A stretch of 38,274 bases of DNA. Origin: an uncultured Lachnospiraceae bacterium. Its GTDB lineage: Bacteria; Bacillota; Clostridia; Lachnospirales; Lachnospiraceae. The notes beneath the pieces are model-generated. The model made no database searches. It saw only the letters and a program-made list of their open reading frames with translations, and was not told where the DNA came from. Positions within the stretch are counted from its first letter, which is position 1, and every line of letters starts with the position of its first letter. Both the position numbers and the translations under genes were made by a program. Below, one piece after another: positions 1 to 7,704 of the stretch. The stretch spans positions 1 to 38,274 of the forward strand of contig CAMWSU010000018.1 in the NCBI GenBank assembly GCA_947176965.1. The letters are read 5' to 3'.

Positions 1-53
1 CATTCAAGCCCTGCATGCGCGGCAAGAATTTTCTGTGTCATTGTCATTCCCAT
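1..53 (-). CDS. leuC: 3-isopropylmalate dehydratase large subunit, N-terminus only
   Basis: Only the first 17 codons are in the window; the gene continues beyond position 1. The peptide starts MGMTMTQKILAAHAG, which fits the N-terminus of the LeuC aconitase-family subunit. A strong Shine-Dalgarno (GGGAGG, 61-67) precedes the ATG at 51-53 with good spacing. LeuC with LeuD isomerises 2-isopropylmalate to 3-isopropylmalate in leucine synthesis. Its place directly after ilvC agrees with this. The assignment rests on a short stretch plus context, and the catalytic Fe-S cysteines lie outside the window. Confidence 0.75.
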   Translation of the reverse strand, partial: MGMTMTQKILAAHAGLE

Positions 54-102
54 ATCGGTTCCTCCCAAATCTATGATTTTACGGGTAACTATTTCAGCAT
101 TT

Positions 103-137
103 GAAAACAAACGCCCCCGCAGTTGATACGGAGGCGC
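103..137 (-). terminator. Hairpin after ilvC
   Basis: Read on the minus strand, an 8-bp stem (CGCCTCCG with CGGGGGCG, one G-T pair) closes a 9-base loop. It is followed by a T-rich run (TTTGTTTT) just downstream of the ilvC stop. It looks like an intrinsic terminator or attenuator between ilvC and leuC. As leuC follows by only about 50 bases with no clear promoter, it may only partly stop transcription. Confidence 0.7.
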
Positions 138-142
138 TTATT

Positions 143-1219
<1,077 letters not shown>

Positions 1220-1252
1220 TCATGCGTTTCTTTCTTAACATAGGAAATTCTT

Positions 1253-1280
1253 AAAGAATTTCGCGCCAGCGAAACTCTTT
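1253..1280. repeat. Intergenic hairpin between ilvN2 and ilvC
   Basis: A 12-bp stem with one mismatch (AAAGAATTTCGC / GCGAAACTCTTT) encloses a 4-base loop (GCCA). It is one of two palindromes in the 171-base ilvN2-ilvC gap. It could slow or process the transcript between these genes; no long T run follows on the minus strand, so it is not a typical terminator. Confidence 0.55.
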
Positions 1281-1308
1281 TTCATACTTGGAAACTTCTA
1301 TTATCCCG

Positions 1309-1331
1309 GAAGAATCGCTATGCGATTCTTC
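1309..1331. repeat. Palindrome family B, copy 1
   Basis: Perfect 10-bp inverted repeat (GAAGAATCGC, loop TAT, GCGATTCTTC) touching the ilvN2 stop codon. Nearly the same arms occur at 13309-13333 and 30873-30898. No T run follows on the minus strand, so a 3'-end stability role is as likely as termination. Confidence 0.7.
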
Positions 1332-1831
1332 TAGATCCAGACAACGCCGTCCGTTCCGCGGCACAGTCCCGCGATTCCCGTTCTTGCAAGCTCTAGGATA
1401 CGGTAATCACTTAACAGATTCAGGAACGCATCAATTTTGGATTGATCGCCCGTAAGCTCCACCATCAGACTGTCAGGACTCACATCCACGATCTTCGCCC
1501 GGAAAATATCCGCATTCGACATGATATACTGACGATCCAAAACAGAATTGGTCTGCACCTTAATGAGCGCCAGCTCGCGATAAACGCTCTCTGACGGCTT
1601 CAGCTCATGAATATCACGGACATCCACCAGCTTTGCGACCTGCTTTTCAATCTGCTGCAGAATTTTCTCATCCCCCGTCGCCACGATCGTAATACGGCTG
1701 ATCTTAGGGTCCGCGGTTGTACCTGCGGTAATGCTCTCAATATTATAGCCGCGTCTGGAAAACAGACCTGAAATACGGCTTAAAACGCCGGATGTATTAT
1801 CTGCCAATAATTGAAACACTCTTTTATTCAT
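1331..1831 (-). CDS. ilvN: Acetolactate synthase small (regulatory) subunit, copy 2
   Basis: 166 residues with the family layout: an N-terminal ACT domain (RVFQLLADNTSGVLSRISG, then SRRGYNIESITAG) at about residues 3-75 and a C-terminal small-subunit domain ending in the ELARTGIAGL region. It binds valine and activates a catalytic IlvB. The start was set at the ATG at 1829-1831 (AAGGG 9 bases upstream), which matches the family N-terminus; an ATG at 1855 preceded by GAGGAG would add eight residues and is also possible. The gene has its own consensus promoter at 1915-1943 and leads into ilvC and leuC. It follows a second, more divergent ilvN. It is the more typical of the two, so it may serve IlvB2, encoded about 23 kb away; that pairing is inference. 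Confidence 0.93.
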   Translation of the reverse strand: MNKRVFQLLADNTSGVLSRISGLFSRRGYNIESITAGTTADPKISRITIVATGDEKILQQIEKQVAKLVDVRDIHELKPSESVYRELALIKVQTNSVLDRQYIMSNADIFRAKIVDVSPDSLMVELTGDQSKIDAFLNLLSDYRILELARTGIAGLCRGTDGVVWI

Positions 1832-1914
1832 GACTTGATTCCCTTCTCCTGTCATAAAACGCGCTCCTCATACAGTCTGATATGTGTAAAAGATGAAACC
1901 TGCACACGATTTTT

Positions 1915-1943
1915 ATTGTAGCAATATTCACGGTATTTGTCAA
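1915..1943 (-). promoter_or_regulatory. Sigma-A promoter for ilvN2-ilvC-leuC
   Basis: On the minus strand, TTGACA (1938-1943), a 17-base spacer and TACAAT (1915-1920) form a near-consensus promoter. The -35 box overlaps the TGA stop of ilvN1 (1940-1942). Transcription would start near 1908, leaving a leader of about 55-77 bases before ilvN2. Confidence 0.85.
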
Positions 1944-2428
1944 TTCTCCGATTCCATACATTTCGGAAGTGCAAGCGTGCCGGTCCGCGCCACCTCCACA
2001 ATGCTGATCGTCTGAAGCATCTGGATCAACAGATTGATGCGGTCCGGTTCATCACAGATCTGGATCGTCATCATGGTTTTGGACATATCGACGATCTGGG
2101 CGTTCAGGATGTCGCAGGTCTCCATAATATCCCTGCGGTTGCTCTTGTTATATTTGACCTTGACAAGCATGAGTTCCCTGCTGATGCTGTGCGGCTCGTC
2201 AAACGTTTTGACCTTGATGACGTCAAGCTTTTTGTTGAGCTGCTTTTCGATCTGCTCCACGGTGCGCATATCCCCGGAGCTTACGATCGTCATGCAGGAA
2301 ACCGCCGGATCATCCGTTTCGCCAACGGCAAGTGAATCGATATTAAAGCATCTTCTCGAAAACAGTCCTGCTACTTTACAGAGCACACCGGAACGGTTTT
2401 CCACTAAAACGGAATATATTTTTTTCAT
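1940..2428 (-). CDS. ilvN: Acetolactate synthase small (regulatory) subunit, copy 1, divergent
   Basis: 162 residues, starting MKKIYSVLVENRSGVLCKV, with the ACT-domain pattern (GLFSRRCFNIDSLAVG) and the C-terminal half ending VEVARTGTLAL. It shares the family plan with the neighbouring ilvN2 but many positions differ, so this is an old paralogue rather than a recent duplication. It begins 35 bases after ilvB1 on the same strand and is most simply the partner of IlvB1. The Shine-Dalgarno (AAAGGA) is about 15 bases from the ATG, longer than usual, but no better start is seen: the GTG in between runs into a stop. Its last codon is shared with the -35 box of the next promoter. Confidence 0.9.
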   Translation of the reverse strand: MKKIYSVLVENRSGVLCKVAGLFSRRCFNIDSLAVGETDDPAVSCMTIVSSGDMRTVEQIEKQLNKKLDVIKVKTFDEPHSISRELMLVKVKYNKSNRRDIMETCDILNAQIVDMSKTMMTIQICDEPDRINLLIQMLQTISIVEVARTGTLALPKCMESEN

Positions 2429-2463
2429 AATTAAAAAATCACGTCCTTTCCAAGCCGATCATC

Positions 2464-4077
2464 TTAAACAAGGTTCATCGGATGAATCTCACATACCATC
2501 AGGATCGGCTCCTTGGCATCGAGGAATTTTCGGATCGCCTCTTTTGCATGCTCCATATTCTCAAGCACAATGCAATCCATATCATAAGCAGCGGCAATCT
2601 TTGCGATATCCGGGCTTCCGCTCAGATCGACAACCGAATAGTGGTCGTGATAGGTGAAATGCTGATACTGCCGCACCATACCGAGATAATTATTTTTCAA
2701 TACAATGATCTTAGCCGGCACGTCATGCTGACGCATTGTCGCAAGCTCCATCATGGACATTTGGAAGGAACCATCCCCGCACACCGCGACCACCTGTTTC
2801 TGCGGATTAGCGAGCTTTGCGCCGACCGCCGCCGGAATGGAATAGCCCATGGTTCCCATACCGCCCGATGTGAGAAATTGTCCTTTTTTCACAACATGAT
2901 ACGCACACGACCAAATCTGATTCTGTCCGACATCCGCAACATAGACGGCATCGTCCTCCATCTCCTCGGAAAGCATACGAATGAAACGCGCGGGATCTAC
3001 ATGATCCGCATATTCCTCGCGGCGCGGCTGCATTCTCTCCCGATAGCTTTCAAGCAGCGCCAGCCACTCTTCGTATGCTCCCGTAATGTCCTGCGCAGCT
3101 AAATCCTCAAAAATATGCTTCGCATCCCCGACAAGCGGGATCGTCGGACCCGCGTTTTTGCCAATCTCTGCGGGATCCACATCAATATGCACCAAAACCT
3201 TATCTTTTGTGATCAGATCCGGCTGATTGACTGCCCTGTCTGCCACGCGCGCGCCAACCATGATCAACAGATCGGAATCACTGATCGCGCGGTTTGCATA
3301 AGGCTGTCCGTTATTGCCGACCATACCGTAATACAGCGGATGCTTCGTCGGCATGACGCCGATTCCCATCATCGTTGATACGACGGGAATATGATACGCT
3401 TCCACAAAACTGCGCAGACTTTCCTGTGCATTGCTCAAATGCACGCCGCCGCCCGCGCAGATGAGCGGACGCTTGGCCTTTGCCAGTTCTTTTACAACCT
3501 TCTTGATCTGCACCATATTGCCCTTCACCGTCGGCTTATAGGTGCGAAGTGAAACGCTGTCCGGGTAGCTCCATTTATCCATGCGCGCATTTTGTACATC
3601 AATCGGCACATCGATCAAAACAGGACCCTTGCGCCCCGTGGAGGCAATATGAAACGCCTCTTTGAAAATGCGGGGAATATCGGCTGCGTCCCGCACGAGA
3701 TAGCTGTATTTTACAAAGGACTCCACCGCTCCGGTAATATCCGCCTCCTGAAACACATCGCTTCCGAGCAGCTCACTGTTGACCTGGCCCGTGATACAGA
3801 CAAGCGGGATGCTGTCCGCAAACGCGGTCGCAATCCCCGTGATCAGGTTTGTCGCACCCGGACCGCTCGTCACCGCGCACACGCCGACACCGCCCGTTGT
3901 CCGTGCCACACCGCTCGCGGCATGCGCCGCGTTCTGCTCTGTCCTAACAAGGATCGTTCGGATATCCGATTGCAGGATACTGTTATAAAAAGGGCAAATT
4001 GCCACGCCGGGGTAGCCAAACACCATGCTGACATGCTCCTCCTCAAGACATTTTACCATTGCATCTGCACCGATCAT
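2464..4077 (-). CDS. ilvB: Acetolactate synthase large subunit, isozyme 1 (variant)
   Basis: 537-residue thiamine-diphosphate enzyme that condenses pyruvate with a second 2-keto acid. The catalytic Glu is in RTEQNAAH (Glu47), the central FAD/ADP-binding domain spans about 190-340, and the ThDP-Mg motif GDGS (434-437) runs to NN (462-463). It is some 20-30 residues shorter than usual, ending soon after the CEIHP stretch. Unusually, the motif that reads RQWQ in most acetolactate synthases is RQYQ here: Tyr471 replaces the Trp that in E. coli isozyme II sets preference for 2-ketobutyrate. The second isozyme in this window keeps Trp. AGGTAGG precedes the ATG. It lies between metH (97-base gap) and ilvN1. 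Another ThDP carboligase role cannot be excluded, but the small-subunit gene next to it argues for acetolactate synthase. Confidence 0.9.
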   Translation of the reverse strand: MIGADAMVKCLEEEHVSMVFGYPGVAICPFYNSILQSDIRTILVRTEQNAAHAASGVARTTGGVGVCAVTSGPGATNLITGIATAFADSIPLVCITGQVNSELLGSDVFQEADITGAVESFVKYSYLVRDAADIPRIFKEAFHIASTGRKGPVLIDVPIDVQNARMDKWSYPDSVSLRTYKPTVKGNMVQIKKVVKELAKAKRPLICAGGGVHLSNAQESLRSFVEAYHIPVVSTMMGIGVMPTKHPLYYGMVGNNGQPYANRAISDSDLLIMVGARVADRAVNQPDLITKDKVLVHIDVDPAEIGKNAGPTIPLVGDAKHIFEDLAAQDITGAYEEWLALLESYRERMQPRREEYADHVDPARFIRMLSEEMEDDAVYVADVGQNQIWSCAYHVVKKGQFLTSGGMGTMGYSIPAAVGAKLANPQKQVVAVCGDGSFQMSMMELATMRQHDVPAKIIVLKNNYLGMVRQYQHFTYHDHYSVVDLSGSPDIAKIAAAYDMDCIVLENMEHAKEAIRKFLDAKEPILMVCEIHPMNLV

Positions 4078-4174
4078 ATTTCCTACCTACACCTTTCTGC
4101 TGTTTCTGATATGTTGTATTCCGAACATTGTGTTATGTGTTCATGCTTTCGATCCCATAACCGCCATTCTATTT

Positions 4175-6736
4175 TCAAATATCTATCCCTAAAAGCTTCT
4201 TGACAACCACGACCGCCTCCGCCGCATCGCGGGAATATCCGTCCGCACCGATCTCATCGGCAAAATCCTGCGTGATGACCGCGCCGCCGATGATAATCTT
4301 TGCAGAAAGTCCCTGCTCATGCGCCATGCGAACGATTTCCTTCATCTGCATCATGGTCGTTGTCATCAGCGCGGACAATGCGATCACATCAGCACGCTCT
4401 TTTCTTGCCGTGTCGATGATCAGCTCCGTTTCCACATCCTTGCCGAGATCGATCACGCGGAAACCGTGATTTTTTAACATCAGCGCAACGAGATTCTTTC
4501 CGATGTCATGAATATCGCCTTTTACGGTCGCAATCACGATACATGCCTGCTCTTTCCCGCCATCGTTTCCGGCAAGATGGGGTTCCAGCACCGCAATGGA
4601 GAGCTTCATCGCCTCCGCACTGTTAATGAGCTGCGGCAGAAAATAAGTTCCCTTATCGAACAGGATACCGACCTCATCAATGGCAGGCATAAGTGCAAGA
4701 TTTAGTATATCCTGCGCATCCTGTCCTTCCTGCAATAACGTTTCGGTCAGCTCGGCAATCCGGCTGCGCATTCCTTTTAACACGGCGTCATAGACCGGAC
4801 GCAGTACCTCCGGCACAGTGTGTCCTGACGTGGCTTCCTGTCCCGCCATTTCGCCCGGCTGTACCGCTTTTCTTTTATCGGCCGCACTGTTTTGCCCTGC
4901 CGTTTCGTTTTCCTGCGCCATCCCGCCGACAGACTCCGCAAGCTGTTGCAGTTTCTTTTTTTCTTCCTGCTCCTCCTGCTCCTTCGCATAGGCGGTATAC
5001 TCAATATATCGGATATCCGCCCCTTCCTTATGCAGCAGCAGATCGGCGGCAAACGCCGTATTCATCAAAAGCCGCTGCGATGGGTTCGCGATTGCCATGG
5101 TCAGTCCGTTTTGGATTGCCATGGTCAAAAACGACGCATTGACATAACTCCTCTCCGGCAGGCCAAACGAAATATTGGAAAGTCCACAGGTCGTCGCATA
5201 GCCAAGTTCATGGCATTTTGCAAATGTCTGTAAGGTAAGAAGCGCCGCCTTAGGGTCCGCACCGACTGTCATGACAAGCCCGTCCACCACAATATCCTGT
5301 TTTGTCAGACCGTATGCTTCCGCTTTTTTTGCCACTTTTTCTATAATATCAAATTTTTCTTCCAGACTTTTCGGCAGTCCCTCATCCGACAACGGAAGAA
5401 GGATAAACATGGCTCCGTATTTTGCGGCAATCTGAAGCAGCGGTTCGCACTTTGCTTCCTCTAAGGAAATGGAATTGATCAGCGCCCTGCCGGGGTAACG
5501 TCTGAGTGCTGCCTCTATCACGTCCACATGGGACGAATCAATGGATAACGGCAGATTGGAGGCCATTGTCACCTCATCAATCGCCCTTAACATCATTTCT
5601 TTTTCGTCAATGCCGGGCATTCCCATATTGACGTCTAAGACTGCCGCTCCCATCTTCTCCTGATTTTCTGCAAATTCAGACACCATGGACAGGGATCCTT
5701 CCTTTAACTGTGCCTGCAATTTCTTTTTCCCCGTTGGATTGATACGCTCCCCGATGACAAGAAACGGACTGTCCAAACAAAAGGAGCCGGTTTTCCGCTC
5801 CGACGTCAGATAATAAACGCTCTCATCCGGCGCTTCATTCTCCCGCGCGTTTTGGGGAATCTTTCCCGAAAGAGATTGCACCAGTTTCTCAATATGCTCC
5901 GGTGTCGTTCCACAGCAGCCGCCCACGATGGAAGCGCCCGCCCCGGTCAAAAGCTGCATTTCTTTTGCAAAGGTATCCGCCGTCATGGAATAGCCCGTCG
6001 AACCGTCCGGCAGCAGCATCGGCATGCCCGCATTCGGTTTCGCAATGATCGGCACTTTTGCAACCTGTGCCATATCTCGAATGATTCGCTGCATCTGATC
6101 CGGTCCTGTTGAGCAATTCGCTCCGACTGCCGCCGCACCCAAACTTTGCAGTGTGACGACCGCCGTCACCGCATCCGTTCCGTACAGTGTCCTTCCGTCC
6201 TTTTCAAACGTTAAACTTGCCATCACAGGCAGATCGCACACTTCCTTTGCGGCAATCAGCGCCGCGCGCGTCTCCTGCAGGCTCATCATCGTTTCCACAA
6301 CAAGCAGATCGACACCCGCTTCACAAAGATACTGAATCTGCTCCTTATAGATATCGATCAATTCCTCAAAATCGAGCTGTCCGATCGGTGCAAGCTGCAC
6401 GCCCGTCATCGTCAGATCACCTGCAATCATTGCCCGCCCCTCTGACGCTTCTTTAGAAATACCGACAAGCTCCTGTATCAGTTCGCGCTGTTTGTCCTCT
6501 AATCCGTATTCCCTTAGCTTTAACCGGTTTGCGGTAAATGTCGGCGCATACAGAATGTTACTCCCCGCCGCAACATATTCTTTTTGCAGGGAAAGCATCA
6601 CATCCCGATGCGTGACGATCCACTGCTCCGGACAGACACCTGCGGGCATGCCCGCACGCATCAGATTCGAGCCGGTCGCGCCGTCCAATATCACATAGCG
6701 TCCCTGACAATATAAATTCCATTCCTCCCGATTCAT
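4175..6736 (-). CDS. metH: Cobalamin-dependent methionine synthase lacking the activation domain
   Basis: 853 residues. The homocysteine-methyltransferase domain (about 10-290) has the zinc cysteines in GANCS (Cys208) and GGCCG (Cys274, Cys275). The pterin/methyltetrahydrofolate domain (about 320-580) starts at GERINPTGKKK. The cobalamin cap (about 640-725) and B12 domain (about 728-853) carry the cobalt-ligand motif DIHDIGKN (His743). It moves the methyl group from methyltetrahydrofolate to homocysteine through B12. The C-terminal AdoMet-binding reactivation domain of the roughly 1200-residue E. coli enzyme is absent, as in many clostridia, where a separate protein is thought to do that job; none is seen here. 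Between pterin and B12 domains lies an unusually long polar linker (about 583-642, rich in E, K, Q). The start has GAGG 7 bases upstream. It follows mscS closely. Confidence 0.95.
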   Translation of the reverse strand: MNREEWNLYCQGRYVILDGATGSNLMRAGMPAGVCPEQWIVTHRDVMLSLQKEYVAAGSNILYAPTFTANRLKLREYGLEDKQRELIQELVGISKEASEGRAMIAGDLTMTGVQLAPIGQLDFEELIDIYKEQIQYLCEAGVDLLVVETMMSLQETRAALIAAKEVCDLPVMASLTFEKDGRTLYGTDAVTAVVTLQSLGAAAVGANCSTGPDQMQRIIRDMAQVAKVPIIAKPNAGMPMLLPDGSTGYSMTADTFAKEMQLLTGAGASIVGGCCGTTPEHIEKLVQSLSGKIPQNARENEAPDESVYYLTSERKTGSFCLDSPFLVIGERINPTGKKKLQAQLKEGSLSMVSEFAENQEKMGAAVLDVNMGMPGIDEKEMMLRAIDEVTMASNLPLSIDSSHVDVIEAALRRYPGRALINSISLEEAKCEPLLQIAAKYGAMFILLPLSDEGLPKSLEEKFDIIEKVAKKAEAYGLTKQDIVVDGLVMTVGADPKAALLTLQTFAKCHELGYATTCGLSNISFGLPERSYVNASFLTMAIQNGLTMAIANPSQRLLMNTAFAADLLLHKEGADIRYIEYTAYAKEQEEQEEKKKLQQLAESVGGMAQENETAGQNSAADKRKAVQPGEMAGQEATSGHTVPEVLRPVYDAVLKGMRSRIAELTETLLQEGQDAQDILNLALMPAIDEVGILFDKGTYFLPQLINSAEAMKLSIAVLEPHLAGNDGGKEQACIVIATVKGDIHDIGKNLVALMLKNHGFRVIDLGKDVETELIIDTARKERADVIALSALMTTTMMQMKEIVRMAHEQGLSAKIIIGGAVITQDFADEIGADGYSRDAAEAVVVVKKLLGIDI

Positions 6737-6819
6737 ATGACAACCTCGATTTCTTCATTGGCGTGAACCATAGAAGTTCTATGCAAAGCAGCCTCTGCTG
6801 TGAGCATTCGAGCTTCTTC

Positions 6820-7632
6820 TCACGCTTTTGTATGCACGTCCAACTGCGGAAACGGAATCTCAATCCCATTTTCGTCAAATGCCAGCTTTAAGCGTTCCGT
6901 GAGCGCCCACCTGACATTCCAATAATTGCCGCCCGGCACATAGCAGCGCACGCCGAGCACGACCTCGCTGTCCCCAAGCGAATCGACAAAAACCATAACG
7001 GGCTGTTCCTGCAGAATATGCTCCTGCGTCCGCACGACTTGCTCTGCAACTTCTTTCGCCCTTTTTAAATCCGCACTGTATGCAATACCGATTTTTAAGT
7101 CCACACGCCGCTCAGGATTCGCCGTCACATTCGTCAGACTGCTATTGGCAAGTGTTCCATTCGGCAAAACAATCACTTTCCCGTCCGGCGTTGTCAGTCT
7201 TGTATAGAACATTTGAATTTCCGAAACCGTTCCTTCGTTCCCTTTGGTGTCCTCGATAATATAATCTCCGACCTTGAACGGCTTTAACAATAAAATCAGC
7301 ACGCCGCCTGCAAGATTGCTTAGGCTTCCCTGAAGCGAGAGTCCGATTGCCACACCCGCTGAACCTAACAGCGTTACAACACCCGCCACACTCACGCCAA
7401 ACGAGGTTGCGATCAAAAAAACCAAGATCACATAGAGCACAACTTTCAACAGGGAATCCAAAAATTGAAGCACGCCCTTTTCCGCATTTGCGCGCGTCAG
7501 CGCCTTTTGGACAATCCTGCGGATGAGCTTGATCACCTGCACGCCGATCAAAAATGTCACAATGGCAAATACGACTTTTAATCCAAAGTGAATCGCCTTA
7601 TCCGCCAGCTCATTGATCATGCCCTCGCCCAT
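6820..7632 (-). CDS. mscS: Small-conductance mechanosensitive channel (MscS family)
   Basis: 270 residues, short MscS type. Three membrane helices are visible (about 15-35, 60-82 and 83-115), the last being the Gly/Ala-rich pore helix with SAGVAIGLSLQGSLSNLAGG followed by the LKPFKVGDYI hinge. A beta domain (VLPNGTLANSSLTN) and a C-terminal alpha/beta domain follow. The family opens under membrane tension to release solutes on osmotic downshock. The start was chosen at 7632 because GGGGAG lies 8 bases upstream; a Met four codons later has poor spacing. It sits 72 bases after the GlgB-like gene and 83 bases before metH, all on one strand. Nothing in the sequence ties its job to methionine synthesis. 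Confidence 0.93.
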   Translation of the reverse strand: MGEGMINELADKAIHFGLKVVFAIVTFLIGVQVIKLIRRIVQKALTRANAEKGVLQFLDSLLKVVLYVILVFLIATSFGVSVAGVVTLLGSAGVAIGLSLQGSLSNLAGGVLILLLKPFKVGDYIIEDTKGNEGTVSEIQMFYTRLTTPDGKVIVLPNGTLANSSLTNVTANPERRVDLKIGIAYSADLKRAKEVAEQVVRTQEHILQEQPVMVFVDSLGDSEVVLGVRCYVPGGNYWNVRWALTERLKLAFDENGIEIPFPQLDVHTKA

Positions 7633-7704
7633 TCCGCGTTCTCCCCTTTCTTAAGCATAGCTGCAGCACACGCATTTCCATACGCATTGCTCTATTTCAT
7701 AGAC

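Noticed and set aside
4078-4174. T-box or leader-peptide attenuator before ilvB1
   Set aside because: No run of branched-chain codons, no specifier-loop layout and no terminator stem can be seen in the 97 bases.
4693-5142. 149-codon plus-strand open frame opposite metH
   Set aside because: It mirrors the polar linker of metH, has low-complexity content and no ribosome site; metH is clearly coding on the other strand.
6737-6819. Short palindromes (CATAGAACTTCTATG) before metH as a B12 or SAM riboswitch
   Set aside because: The gap is only 83 bases, too short for either riboswitch, and the conserved cores are not present.
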